Source: a virus. From it: a DNA stretch of 52,764 nt. Shown piece after piece: positions 22,601 to 30,487 of the stretch (position 1 is its first letter; each line of letters starts with the position of its first letter). The stretch covers positions 1-52,764 of the IMG/VR virus record IMGVR_UViG_3300032288_004603; one strand, written 5' to 3'. A program made the position numbers and the translations under genes. The notes under the pieces were generated by a model. It was not told where the DNA came from, searched no databases, and saw only the letters and a program-made list of their open reading frames with translations.

Positions 22601-22732
22601 ATACAAAGATAAGGATAATAAATAATATATCCAAATTATTTAACAAAAAAAATAAATAAAAAAATATTGTTTTATATTTGGTAGTTTAAAAAATAATCCT
22701 TACCTTTGTAAGGTCAATTTAAAACAATAACA

Positions 22733-23278
22733 ATGGGAACAATTAAAGATGTAATTAACCTAGTTGAAACTTTACTAGCAAAGGAATTTACAATTAGTAC
22801 TTATTATGGTGAGCATAAAATTAGTGCTAAAGAAATTGGTTATCGTTTTGAGTTTAATAACAAGAAAAAAGCGTTTGGTACTTGTTATTATGGTCAAAAG
22901 AAAATATCTTTATCATTACCTTTATGTAGTGAGAATTTGGATAAGATTTATCCTAATATACAAAACACTATTTTACACGAAATTGCACACGCTTTTTCAG
23001 TCCACGTTTACGGAATTAGATTTGGTAGTGGACATGGGGATAATTGGAAATCTATTGCAAGACAAATTGGTTGTAATGGGGAAAGATGTTTCAATAGTAA
23101 TGAGGTAAATTTACCAAAAAGCAAATATAAATTGGTTTGCGATACTTGTGGATATGAAACGCCAAAATACAAATTAACAAGTAGGATAAACGACTTTGCT
23201 TGTGGTAGATGTTGTAAACAACATAACAACGGAAAATTTAGTGAAAAATATAAACTAAGATTATTGCAAAATTATTAA
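22733..23278 (+). CDS. SprT-like zinc metalloprotease, 181 aa
   Basis: HEIAH at residues 82-86 gives the two zinc His and the catalytic Glu; H101 in the GHGDNWK segment is the likely third ligand. This is the SprT/Spartan arrangement. A C-terminal zinc ribbon follows (C136, C139, C157, C160). SprT-family enzymes cleave proteins bound or crosslinked to DNA in known cases; a role in clearing host DNA-bound proteins is inference. Box 22701-22708, single gene. Confidence 0.8.
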   Translation: MGTIKDVINLVETLLAKEFTISTYYGEHKISAKEIGYRFEFNNKKKAFGTCYYGQKKISLSLPLCSENLDKIYPNIQNTILHEIAHAFSVHVYGIRFGSGHGDNWKSIARQIGCNGERCFNSNEVNLPKSKYKLVCDTCGYETPKYKLTSRINDFACGRCCKQHNNGKFSEKYKLRLLQNY

Positions 23279-23287
23279 AAAAGATTT

Positions 23288-23316
23288 GGATAATTGAAAA
23301 ATTATCCTTATCTTTG
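23288..23316 (+). promoter_or_regulatory. Promoter whose spacer is a hairpin (GGATAATT/AATTATCC)
   Basis: GGATAATT (23288-23295), GAAA, AATTATCC (23300-23307), TATCTTTG (23309-23316). One of the perfect-stem sites. Confidence 0.65.
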
Positions 23317-23344
23317 TATTGTATAATTATTAAAACATAAACAA

Positions 23345-23557
23345 ATGGAAAAGATACCAACAGCAGAAGAGTTTATTGAAACGCACAATAGATTGAATGA
23401 TTCCTCAACAGAATTATTAATGATTGAATTTGCTAAACTTCACGTAAAAGCTACGTGTGAAGCTATTGCTAACGAGTATTATCCAAAGGATAAGGAAAAC
23501 TTTGAGATAGTTGCTGCAAGATTTATCAATGCTTATCCACTAAAAAACATTAAATAA
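23345..23557 (+). CDS. Hypothetical helical protein, 70 aa
   Basis: Box 23309-23316, start ATG 23345. Helical throughout with Ala/Glu-rich stretches. No family recognised. Confidence 0.55.
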   Translation: MEKIPTAEEFIETHNRLNDSSTELLMIEFAKLHVKATCEAIANEYYPKDKENFEIVAARFINAYPLKNIK

Positions 23558-23615
23558 ATTTGGAATTGTCAAAATAAATTCTTATCTTTGTATTGTCAAT
23601 TTAAAACAAGTAATT

Positions 23616-23813
23616 ATGAATGCAAAGGTAGAACAAATTTTAAGAAAGTCAGCTTACGATTTCGCAATCATGTGTGGTGCATCTGAAGCTGAAGCATTAG
23701 TCGAAGCAGACAATAAGATTAAGAGTGTAAATAAGGTCACTGAACAAGAGAAAAAACAAAAGTGGGTAGATATTACCACTGGAAAAAAACACACACCTAA
23801 AACCCCTTATTAA
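23616..23813 (+). CDS. Hypothetical protein, 65 aa
   Basis: Box 23583-23590, start ATG 23616. A helical N-terminal 45 residues (SAYDFAIMCGASEAEALVEAD) and a basic tail. Its stop codon lies inside the terminator at 23799-23821. Confidence 0.6.
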   Translation: MNAKVEQILRKSAYDFAIMCGASEAEALVEADNKIKSVNKVTEQEKKQKWVDITTGKKHTPKTPY

Positions 23814-23826
23814 GGGGTTTTTTATA
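23799..23826. terminator. Bidirectional terminator
   Basis: AAAACCCCTTA/TAAGGGGTTTT (23799-23809 with 23811-23821) with T-runs in both directions. It serves the plus-strand gene and the minus-strand RNA copy D. Confidence 0.75.
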
Positions 23827-23837
23827 TTTGAATAAAC

Positions 23838-23904
23838 TTAAGTATAAGGTAGGTCGGAGTCTACTCTCCTGTTCCTTTCGGCTCAGCCCTTATCGTTCAT
23901 TGAC
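23838..23904 (-). ncRNA. Two-hairpin small RNA family, copy D
   Basis: Minus-strand box TACCTTTG (complement of 23909-23916). Hairpin 2 CUG-AG-CC-GAAA-GG-AA-CAG. AGAGUAGACUCC is the complement of 23856-23867. AUAAGG before hairpin 2 can pair with CCUUAU after the conserved block, a possible enclosing helix. Confidence 0.75.
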
Positions 23905-24038
23905 ATAACAAAGGTAAGTATAATTTTTTAATCTACCAAATTATTTCACAACTTTTTTTAAAAATTATTTTCATTAAAAATTTGGAAATATCAAATAATA
24001 TATTTATCTTTGTATTAACAATTTAAAACAACAAAACA

Positions 24039-24323
24039 ATGAGTGCAATTTATGTATCCCCGATTGGGTTAAGCGTTTTTGATGACAAAAAAGAATTTGG
24101 TTATTTTACCATTACAGGAAACGCAAAAAGAAGTGAAACGATTGTTGAATTTGATTCAGCATACGACTTTGAAGAATTTATTCAAGAAAAAGTTAATTGC
24201 AAGGATATTCAATTCGATAGCGAGTTTTGTCAATTCTTTGCTTATGCAAAAACAAGGGCAACTGCTATGAGGTTTGTTACTGCTATTGAAAAACATTTTG
24301 ACAAAGTGAAAAAAATGTTGTAA
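24039..24323 (+). CDS. Hypothetical protein, 94 aa
   Basis: Box 24005-24012 with variant leader (TATTAACAATTTAAAACA), start ATG 24039. Alpha/beta composition, ending in a basic helix. No family recognised. Confidence 0.6.
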   Translation: MSAIYVSPIGLSVFDDKKEFGYFTITGNAKRSETIVEFDSAYDFEEFIQEKVNCKDIQFDSEFCQFFAYAKTRATAMRFVTAIEKHFDKVKKML

Positions 24324-24382
24324 AACATTTGGAAATATCAAATAATATATTTATCTTTGTATTGTTCAATTAAAAACACATT

Positions 24383-24646
24383 ATGAAAAAAGTAAAAAAT
24401 AAGCACACAGTTTTGAAAGGTGAGGGTGCAAATCAACACACAATTTATGGCAATTTCAAAGTTGAAAGTGAAACTGCTGATTTTTCAGTAATTTCAGTAA
24501 AGGAAGATGCCGAGCTACGACACGAAGAACCCAATGGGGAATTTGCCGAGCATAACACATTGAAAGTTGATAAGGGAGTTTGGATTATGGGCAAACAAGT
24601 TGAGTATAACCCATTCAAAAGAACGATTAGTCAAGTTTGGGATTAA
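24383..24646 (+). CDS. Conserved phage protein (EHxxLxxxxG type), 87 aa
   Basis: The sequence follows a pattern I have seen in phage proteins: an early TVLKGEGANQH segment, RHEEPNGEFAEHNTLKVDKG, and a final QVEYNPFKRTISQVWD. The function is unknown. Box 24352-24359. It precedes the DUF6915-like gene, possibly a functional pair. Confidence 0.6.
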   Translation: MKKVKNKHTVLKGEGANQHTIYGNFKVESETADFSVISVKEDAELRHEEPNGEFAEHNTLKVDKGVWIMGKQVEYNPFKRTISQVWD

Positions 24647-24720
24647 CTTTTTTTGAAAAAAATTTGGTTATATCATTTTTTATTCTTATCTTTGTAAGGT
24701 CAATTTAAAACAACAAAACA

Positions 24721-25125
24721 ATGGCTAATCCTTTAATTCATTCAAAATCCAGCGTTAAGCGTTGGGGTGGTAAAGTAGAAGATTATATTGCAATCCACGA
24801 ACTTATTGATAGTCCAAAGGCTACAATGAACAATAATTCATCAAGAGCATTAACCCACAATACTTGGTTTGCTTATACGATTATACCTAAAATTTTTGGT
24901 TACAATATAGTAAATTCAGACGGAAGAAGTGTTGATACCGTTGATATTGCTATGTTGCATATTGCCGAAGATTTCCGTATGAAATTCGTTCCGACACCAC
25001 AAGACTATTTAAAGCACATGGTTGTTCAACCTTGGTTTAACAATGGAGTGAAAGATATTGAGAACCCCGAAGCAACAAAGGTTGCAGAAGAATTTTTAGA
25101 AAAACTAAGAACTGAAAATAATTGA
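24721..25125 (+). CDS. DUF6915-like protein, 134 aa
   Basis: Pattern HSKSSVKRWGGKVEDYIAIH near the start, then a helix with R-A-L-x-H-N near residue 43 and SDGRSVDTVDIAMLHIAEDF, followed by PTPQDYLKHMVVQPWF. This matches my memory of the DUF6915 family in phages and bacteria. No known activity. Box 24687-24694, single gene. Confidence 0.6.
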   Translation: MANPLIHSKSSVKRWGGKVEDYIAIHELIDSPKATMNNNSSRALTHNTWFAYTIIPKIFGYNIVNSDGRSVDTVDIAMLHIAEDFRMKFVPTPQDYLKHMVVQPWFNNGVKDIENPEATKVAEEFLEKLRTENN

Positions 25126-25189
25126 TAAATAATTTGGTCAATTAAAAAATTATACTTATATTTGTATTGTTAATTTAAAAAAAAAGAAA

Positions 25190-25831
25190 ATGATAACACA
25201 AGAAGAAGCAATTAAACTTTGGAAAGAACTTGGGGTTGAAAGTTGCACAATGGATTTTTATTGTGGTGGGGATAGTATGGGCGATACCTCATTTGTTTTG
25301 CTTGGTAGTGAGGGAATGATTGATTGTGATGAATTGTTAGACTTTTTTGAAGATGAAGTTTACAAGCACGTTGATTTTTATGTAAATTCAGACGGACACT
25401 ATCAAGGGGAAAGTGGGAATGTTGAAATTGTCTTGGAAGATTATGACGGTGAAGAAGAATTTAGTTACTCAAAGTCAGCAACAAGTGAGTGGAGTGAAAC
25501 TATTGACAATACATTGGAAGTTAAACTAACAGACGAAATGGTTAGTTTTATTGTGAACAATGTTTTAAACATTCGTGGTGGTTATGACGATAAACCTATT
25601 GTGAATTTCAAACAAGATTTCATAATGTCAGATGAAGAAGAAAAAATACTAAATGATATTAGTAACTTAATTGATAAAACTTGCGAAGATTTTGTGCCTG
25701 AAACTGATGATGAATTGGAAGAATGGTATAACTACACCACAAACGAAAGAGGGGAAGAAATTATCATTAAGGATAACAAGCTACAAATACAAATTTCAAA
25801 TAGTGTAATAGTTTTTACTGAAAGTGATTAA
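25190..25831 (+). CDS. Hypothetical acidic protein, 213 aa
   Basis: Box TATATTTG 25157-25164, start ATG 25190. Strongly acidic. The first 100 residues look like an alpha/beta domain (FVLLGSEGMIDCDELLDFFEDEVYKH), followed by a second, helical acidic region. No catalytic signature recognised. Confidence 0.65.
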   Translation: MITQEEAIKLWKELGVESCTMDFYCGGDSMGDTSFVLLGSEGMIDCDELLDFFEDEVYKHVDFYVNSDGHYQGESGNVEIVLEDYDGEEEFSYSKSATSEWSETIDNTLEVKLTDEMVSFIVNNVLNIRGGYDDKPIVNFKQDFIMSDEEEKILNDISNLIDKTCEDFVPETDDELEEWYNYTTNERGEEIIIKDNKLQIQISNSVIVFTESD

Positions 25832-25905
25832 AACTTTTGTATAAATTATTTGGAAATGTTATTTTATATTCTTATCTTTGTATTGTCTAATTAAAACAAC
25901 AAAAA

Positions 25906-26580
25906 ATGAAAGTAGTTATTGAGAATGTTATTTTTGATAAAGAAGTTGGTAGCAGACTTTTGAAGTTGAAACACGAAACTTGCCCTTATCCACAATTAGA
26001 GAATGAATGGGATAGTATTGTTCCTTTGTCATTCAAAGATATTGCCAAAATGAAAAACTTGGAAGAAAGGCGAATTGGTATTGTTTGTCTTGGGTTGGAT
26101 AGACTTATTAAGGAAGTAAACCCAAAACTTATTTCAAGTAAAACATTGAAGAAAAAAGCTAACTATATTGATAAAGACGGAAACCACATTAAAAAAACTT
26201 ACGAAGATACTTACGAACTTTACGAAGTGAGTGGGGAACAATTTAGTGAGGGGTTGGATAGTTGGCGAACTGCAAGTAATTCACACTATGTAAAATGTAA
26301 GGACACCTCAACGGATAGAGAATATCTTATTTGGGTTGATATTAGAGAAGTAAGTAGAACAAATGGGGGTAGTGGTTGGAGTGTTGAGGCAAAAGACGTA
26401 AACCCTATTCAATGTATTGCTTGGACTATTCAAACAAATGTTAAAGAGGGTAACATTGAAAAGATTATTCGACAAGGGGATTGTGTTTTGGTTAAACCGA
26501 TTAACCCTAATGATTTGTTGGATAACCCACGACACCTAACCGAAAAAGAATATAAAAAATTGCTTGTTGCAGAAAGTTAA
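25906..26580 (+). CDS. Hypothetical protein, 224 aa
   Basis: Box 25873-25880, start ATG 25906. Lys-rich with a WVDIREVSRTNGGSGWSVEAKDVN stretch around residue 145 and AWTIQTNVKEG afterwards, which looks like a compact beta-rich domain. No family I can name. Transcript ends in the fused terminator 26611-26636. Confidence 0.65.
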   Translation: MKVVIENVIFDKEVGSRLLKLKHETCPYPQLENEWDSIVPLSFKDIAKMKNLEERRIGIVCLGLDRLIKEVNPKLISSKTLKKKANYIDKDGNHIKKTYEDTYELYEVSGEQFSEGLDSWRTASNSHYVKCKDTSTDREYLIWVDIREVSRTNGGSGWSVEAKDVNPIQCIAWTIQTNVKEGNIEKIIRQGDCVLVKPINPNDLLDNPRHLTEKEYKKLLVAES

Positions 26581-26610
26581 ATTGTTGTTGTTTTAAGTTG
26601 ATGAAAAAAA

Positions 26611-26654
26611 GTGGCACTATTATTTGGTAGTGTCATTTTTTTTTCTTATCTTTG
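26611..26654 (+). terminator. Terminator fused to the next promoter
   Basis: Stem GTGGCACTA/TAGTGTCAT (26611-26619 with 26628-26636), loop TTATTTGG, T-run, TATCTTTG 26647-26654. The flank AAGTTGATGAAAAAAAGTG recurs at 30473. Confidence 0.75.
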
Positions 26655-26679
26655 TATTAACAATTTAAAACAATAAACA

Positions 26680-26745
26680 ATGAGAAAAATTTCAACATTC
26701 GTATTTCTTTTTATCATTTCATTAATAGGTTTTGGGAATGAGTAA
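26680..26745 (+). CDS. Hydrophobic micropeptide, 21 aa
   Basis: ATG 26680 sits at normal spacing behind box 26647-26654 and leader AACAATTTAAAACA. The peptide MRKIS then TFVFLFIISLIGFG looks like a signal or single transmembrane helix. It overlaps the next start by 8 bases (ATGAGTAA), so it may be a coupled leader peptide or a small membrane effector. Confidence 0.5.
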   Translation: MRKISTFVFLFIISLIGFGNE

Positions 26746-26920
26746 TTGGAATCCAAATAGTGCAAAGCACAAGGCACAACATTGTGGTTACAAGGGTAAA
26801 CCAACAAAACAAAGTGTAAACGCTTTATTGAGCCTTTATTCAGCTTGTGTGGTAGTTAAGGAAACACCAAACCCAGTTTCAAAAAAAGAAATTGGCAAAC
26901 AATTAAAATTTGATTTTTAA
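26738..26920 (+). CDS. Small basic protein, 60 aa
   Basis: ATG 26738 overlaps the stop of the 21-residue peptide. Basic, with an early N-S-A-K-H-K-A-Q-H-C-G patch and a helical Ser/Leu-rich middle. No family recognised. Translation is probably coupled to the peptide. Confidence 0.5.
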   Translation: MSNWNPNSAKHKAQHCGYKGKPTKQSVNALLSLYSACVVVKETPNPVSKKEIGKQLKFDF

Positions 26921-26997
26921 CAAAAAAATATCGTTTTTTATTTGGTAGTTTCAAAAATAATCCTTATCTTTGTATTGTCTAATTAAAACAACAACTT

Positions 26998-27318
26998 ATG
27001 TCAGCAACAAATTTCCCAAAAGATGAAGTTACTTTCTTCGCAACAGATTTAACTATTAATGAAATGGTTAAACATTACACTTTCCAAGAACTTATGGCTA
27101 TGTTCCTATTCGGAAAGAATACAATTGAAAAGTTAGATTATATTGTTAAAAATAATCTTTTTGATGAATGCGAAGTACACCCTTTGGAAGTCCTTAAAGA
27201 TAAACTATACTTTCAGACAAAAACATTCATTGTGCAATTAGCACTTGAAAAAATGAATACTTGTGAAATAGTATTAATTGAATCAATGTGTAATGTAGCA
27301 ACATTATTTAAAAACTAA
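26998..27318 (+). CDS. Hypothetical protein, 106 aa
   Basis: Box 26965-26972, start ATG 26998. Helical with several Met/Phe-rich segments (MVKHYTFQELMAMFLFG), no clear transmembrane helix, no family recognised. Followed closely by a small co-transcribed gene. Confidence 0.6.
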   Translation: MSATNFPKDEVTFFATDLTINEMVKHYTFQELMAMFLFGKNTIEKLDYIVKNNLFDECEVHPLEVLKDKLYFQTKTFIVQLALEKMNTCEIVLIESMCNVATLFKN

Positions 27319-27323
27319 TTAAG

Positions 27324-27470
27324 ATGAACGAGGAAGTTTCAGCACTATATTTAGATGAACAAGGTTGTTTATCTATTGACTACGGAACAACACCAATGTT
27401 TGTTGAGGGATTTGGGGAATGTGTATTCGGAGATTATATTGTTTACACCCAGAAAAAAAATCAAAAATAA
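27324..27470 (+). CDS. Small acidic protein, 48 aa
   Basis: ATG 27324 lies 5 bases after the preceding stop without a promoter between. Acidic, aromatic-rich, ends in a Lys-rich tail. Function unknown. Confidence 0.5.
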   Translation: MNEEVSALYLDEQGCLSIDYGTTPMFVEGFGECVFGDYIVYTQKKNQK

Positions 27471-27527
27471 TTAGGAAATATCGTTTTATATTATTATCTT
27501 TGTAGTGTCACTTTAAAACAATAAGAA

Positions 27528-27815
27528 ATGAAAGCAGAAATTAAAATTACAAGCAGTTACGGATTTGACCGCAATTGGACGTTGGTTGTATCAACGGCAA
27601 AAAAAACAAAGTCTTTCTATTTAGGACAAGACGTTAAGTTTTGCAGTAGAGTATTGGGTATGGAGCCTTCATACATTGTTCAACAAATTGGAACGTCAAC
27701 AATTGGGGAAGGAACAAGAGGTAACAAAAGACTTGCTAAATTCATTTGTAACGAACTTGGATTGAACGGAAGAAACATTGATAAGATTGAGCCTTGGGGG
27801 TTGTGTTGCCAATAG
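27528..27815 (+). CDS. Hypothetical basic protein, 95 aa
   Basis: Box 27495-27502, start ATG 27528. Basic alpha/beta protein with a G-T-R-G-N-K-R patch near residue 65 and a Cys pair at the end (WGLCCQ). Ends 9 bases before palindrome copy 6. Confidence 0.6.
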   Translation: MKAEIKITSSYGFDRNWTLVVSTAKKTKSFYLGQDVKFCSRVLGMEPSYIVQQIGTSTIGEGTRGNKRLAKFICNELGLNGRNIDKIEPWGLCCQ

Positions 27816-27824
27816 CACACAGCC

Positions 27825-27847
27825 TTGTACACAATTGTGTATATGCG
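27825..27847 (+). repeat. TGTACACA-type palindrome, copy 6
   Basis: TTGTACACAATTGTGTATAT followed by GCG. It is placed between two convergent genes, so here it is unlikely to be a promoter. Confidence 0.6.
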
Positions 27848-27856
27848 CATACAAGA

Positions 27857-27880
27857 AAGGGGACAATTTAGTCCCCTTAA
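27857..27880. terminator. Bidirectional terminator between convergent genes
   Basis: AAGGGGAC/GTCCCCTT (27857-27864 with 27871-27878), between the plus gene ending at 27815 and the minus gene ending at 27902. Confidence 0.7.
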
Positions 27881-27901
27881 TTATTTAATCTTATTTTATT
27901 T

Positions 27902-28111
27902 TTAATTACTTAAACATTCGGATTGTTGGAAGTGTAATCTTGCAACTTGTAAGAAAACATAGTCAGGAAGTTTCATCATCGAATCTTTAATCTCATCGTC
28001 AAACCAAAATGATAATTCACCAGTTTTTTCGTTGTATAGGTTATTTAAACCTTTAGCCATTAGGTTGCCCTCATTAAGTTGAACATCACCCACTTTTCTT
28101 AATACATTCAT
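27902..28111 (-). CDS. Hypothetical protein, 69 aa, minus strand
   Basis: A genuine minus-strand gene: its own TATCTTTG box (complement of 28137-28144) and the same leader (TATTGTCTATTTAAAACA) precede ATG 28111. Mixed acidic composition with a FWFDDEIKDSMMKLPDYVF middle. No family recognised. Small RNA copy E is transcribed toward it from upstream. Confidence 0.65.
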   Translation of the reverse strand: MNVLRKVGDVQLNEGNLMAKGLNNLYNEKTGELSFWFDDEIKDSMMKLPDYVFLQVARLHFQQSECLSN

Positions 28112-28154
28112 ATTGTTTTGTTTTAAATAGACAATACAAAGATAATAATATAAA

Positions 28155-28279
28155 ATGATATAACCAAATTTTTTATCGTTTATTTTAACGATATTTTTAA
28201 TTATCGTCTAATTTAACGATAGTGCGTGTTGGAGTCTACTCTCTCGTTCCTCTCGGCTCGACCCTTACCTTATTGGTAC
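28155..28279 (-). ncRNA. Two-hairpin small RNA family, copy E
   Basis: Minus-strand box TATCTTTG (complement of 28284-28291). Hairpin 1 UACC/GGUA. Hairpin 2 UCG-AG-CC-GAGA-GG-AA-CGA, where the outer CUG/CAG of other copies is replaced by UCG/CGA on both sides. AGAGUAGACUCC is the complement of 28231-28242. Two AACGAT-type hairpins follow at the 3' side. Confidence 0.75.
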
Positions 28280-28413
28280 ACTACAAAGATAAGAATAATA
28301 ATTGACACCACCAAATTATTTGACAAAAAAAATAAATAAAAAATTATCCTATTTTATTTGGAGAATTGAAAAAGATTCCTTATCTTTGTATTGTCAATTT
28401 AAAACAACGAATT

Positions 28414-28686
28414 ATGAAAATGGAACAATTCTTAAAAGAAATCAAAGGAACTCAATTTGAAGCTGACTTTGCAAAGTCAGCTGAGTTGAATGTTAATGGT
28501 GCGCCAACTAGCAAAGCATATTGGAACTTAATCCTTTCAATCAGAGATTGCAAGTTATATTCAAAAGGTATCAAACCACACAGATTTTGGAAAATAAGCG
28601 ATGTTAAAGCGTATTTTGGTGTTAAAGGTAATGCACAAGGTATTGCAGAAAAATTAGAGCAATACAAAGCAGTTTTGGTGGCTTAA
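28414..28686 (+). CDS. Hypothetical basic protein, 90 aa
   Basis: Box 28381-28388 fixes the start at ATG 28414; the longer frame from 28366 runs through the promoter. Helical, basic; the final part KISDVKAYFGVKGNAQGIAEKLEQ looks like a compact helical domain. No family recognised. Confidence 0.6.
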   Translation: MKMEQFLKEIKGTQFEADFAKSAELNVNGAPTSKAYWNLILSIRDCKLYSKGIKPHRFWKISDVKAYFGVKGNAQGIAEKLEQYKAVLVA

Positions 28687-28716
28687 AAAAAATCAAAAAT
28701 AATTGCAAAAAGATTT

Positions 28717-28745
28717 GGAGAATTGAAAAATTCTCCTTATCTTTG
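28717..28745 (+). promoter_or_regulatory. Promoter with hairpin spacer driving small RNA copy G
   Basis: GGAGAATT (28717-28724), GAAA, AATTCTCC (28729-28736), TATCTTTG (28738-28745). Same site design as at protein genes, but the product is an RNA. Confidence 0.65.
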
Positions 28746-28808
28746 TTATAACAAAAAGGGGCTGACACGAGAGTGGTAGTAGAGTAGACTCCGACCTACC
28801 CTAAAAAA
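28746..28808 (+). ncRNA. Two-hairpin small RNA family, copy G
   Basis: Plus-strand copy. Hairpin 1 is weak (GTT/AAC only). Hairpin 2 CTG-A-CAC-GAGA-GTG-G-TAG with a GNRA loop. AGAGTAGACTCC at 28781-28792, then GACCTACC. Shortest leader of the family. Confidence 0.75.
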
Positions 28809-28903
28809 ACATATTATAAATTAATTTAAAAAATTATCCTATTTTATTTGGATAATTGAAAAAGATTCCTTACCTTTGTAGAGTCAATTTAAAACAATAA
28901 GAT

Positions 28904-29119
28904 ATGTCAGTAAATGCTAGTTTAGAAATCGCTAATGAGTTAATGAACAACAAAACAGTATTAACCAAAGAAGAGCGTGATGTGTGCGTACAATTTATGC
29001 CTGAAATGGCTAAAGAATACTTATTTCATAATTCTTGGAATAACACTTGGTTAAACCTTAATGTGTATTCTGAGATTGAAAAAGAAGAATCCGATTTACG
29101 TAAAGAAATAGGTTTTTAA
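28904..29119 (+). CDS. Hypothetical acidic protein, 71 aa
   Basis: Box 28871-28878, start ATG 28904. Helical and acidic. Flanked on both sides by small RNA copies (G upstream, F downstream). Terminator 29107-29132 overlaps its stop. Confidence 0.6.
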   Translation: MSVNASLEIANELMNNKTVLTKEERDVCVQFMPEMAKEYLFHNSWNNTWLNLNVYSEIEKEESDLRKEIGF

Positions 29120-29132
29120 TAAACCTATTTTT
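29107..29132 (+). terminator. Terminator overlapping a stop codon
   Basis: AATAGGTTT/AAACCTATT (29107-29115 with 29121-29129), then Ts. Confidence 0.7.
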
Positions 29133-29138
29133 ATATAC

Positions 29139-29211
29139 CAAAAAAAAATATAAAGTGGGTCGGAGTCTACTCTTCTGTTCCTCTCGGCTCAGCCCCTTGT
29201 CATCCATTGAC
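29139..29211 (-). ncRNA. Two-hairpin small RNA family, copy F
   Basis: Minus-strand box TATCTTTG (complement of 29216-29223). Hairpin 1 GUC/GAC. Hairpin 2 CUG-AG-CC-GAGA-GG-AA-CAG. AGAGUAGACUCC is the complement of 29162-29173. It ends in an oligo-U run next to the terminator of the convergent gene. Confidence 0.75.
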
Positions 29212-29344
29212 TATACAAAGATAAGAATAATAATTGAAACTACCAAATTTTTTAACAAAAAAATAAATAAAAAAATTATCCTATTTTATTTGGATAATTG
29301 AAAAAGATTCCTTACCTTTGTAGTGTCAATTTAAACAACAAACA

Positions 29345-29815
29345 ATGAAAAATTTATTATTTCGCTTATTCATCTTAATTTCAATAGGGTTAATTATCTT
29401 TTTTGCTATTTCAACTAAAACAAATAAGGTATCAAAAGAAATTGTAAATATAACAAATGAAGTTGATACAACAACTGAAACTTTTGAAGAAACTGAAACC
29501 AATGATGAAATAGTTGAAACGAAGAAAGAAAAAGAATTTAATAATTTTTTAGTTAAAGGTCAAATCAATACTTATTCAAATGGTGTTGATACCTATGTTG
29601 TTGAATTAGATACTTTGGATAGAATTGTAATTACACAACCAAATAATTTAACTAATGGTCATTTTTGGGATAAAAATAATTGCGTATTTAAAAATGATTA
29701 CATTTATGTTGATTGGGTAACTTATGTTGATTGGGTAACTACTGAATACTATATTAAAAATACTGAATTAATCATTGTTAAAAATGGTAAATCCACAAAA
29801 TATAAATTAATTTAA
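29345..29815 (+). CDS. Membrane-anchored or secreted protein, 156 aa
   Basis: Box 29313-29320, start ATG 29345. Residues 1-24 form an N-terminal hydrophobic segment (FRLFILISIGLIIFFAIST). A Thr/Glu-rich linker follows, then a beta-rich outer domain. An 18-base tandem duplication (29705-29740) repeats YVDWVT. The lack of a lipobox cysteine favours a signal anchor. Possible superinfection or envelope role, as inference. Confidence 0.65.
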   Translation: MKNLLFRLFILISIGLIIFFAISTKTNKVSKEIVNITNEVDTTTETFEETETNDEIVETKKEKEFNNFLVKGQINTYSNGVDTYVVELDTLDRIVITQPNNLTNGHFWDKNNCVFKNDYIYVDWVTYVDWVTTEYYIKNTELIIVKNGKSTKYKLI

Positions 29816-29892
29816 AAAAATATAGTTTTATATTTGGTTATATCAAAAATAATCCTTATCTTTGTATTGTCTAATTATTAAAACATAAAACA

Positions 29893-30006
29893 ATGGTAGT
29901 ATTCTTAACACTTTTGGCACTGGCTTTTTATTGGGTGCATAAACACGAAGAAAAAGAGGATGATAATTTAAGCGATGAAGCTTGGAATGAAAAATATAAC
30001 CGATAA
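29893..30006 (+). CDS. Small membrane protein, 37 aa
   Basis: Box 29857-29864, start ATG 29893. One transmembrane helix (VVFLTLLALAFYWV) and an acidic cytoplasmic tail. First of a run of small membrane proteins (29.3-31.6 kb). Confidence 0.55.
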   Translation: MVVFLTLLALAFYWVHKHEEKEDDNLSDEAWNEKYNR

Positions 30007-30074
30007 AATTTGGTTATATCAAAAATAATCCTTAACTTTGTATTCACTAATCACTTAAAACTAAAATTAAAAAA

Positions 30075-30461
30075 ATGGAAAATCTAAAAAAATCAAAATT
30101 ACTTAATGGTGTGTTATTCATCTTTTCGTTTCTTGTTTGCACACTAATAACATTCCCAATTGCACAAGAATTGGACGGCACTTTATCATTCATTATTTTA
30201 TTAATTATTGTCACAATTGGAATTATTGTTCTAACAAAAACACTTGAACAAAAATTGGATGAACACGTATTTTCAGAAATTGAAAGGCATAAATATAAAC
30301 ATATTAGTCAGTTCTTTGATACTATGGAAGATGATAAAGAATTTAGTAAGAATGTATTAAGAGAAACGATACCGATATATAACGATGATAGGGAGAAAAT
30401 CGGGGAACAAACTGTTTATAGTGCAATATCACAAAAGAAACAAAGATTTTTAAGATTATAG
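30075..30461 (+). CDS. Two-helix membrane protein, 128 aa
   Basis: Box TAACTTTG 30033-30040 with divergent leader, start ATG 30075. Two hydrophobic helices (about residues 9-30 and 37-57) followed by a charged soluble domain. No family recognised. Confidence 0.6.
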   Translation: MENLKKSKLLNGVLFIFSFLVCTLITFPIAQELDGTLSFIILLIIVTIGIIVLTKTLEQKLDEHVFSEIERHKYKHISQFFDTMEDDKEFSKNVLRETIPIYNDDREKIGEQTVYSAISQKKQRFLRL

Positions 30462-30487
30462 TTGTTGTTTTAAGTTGATGAAAAAAA

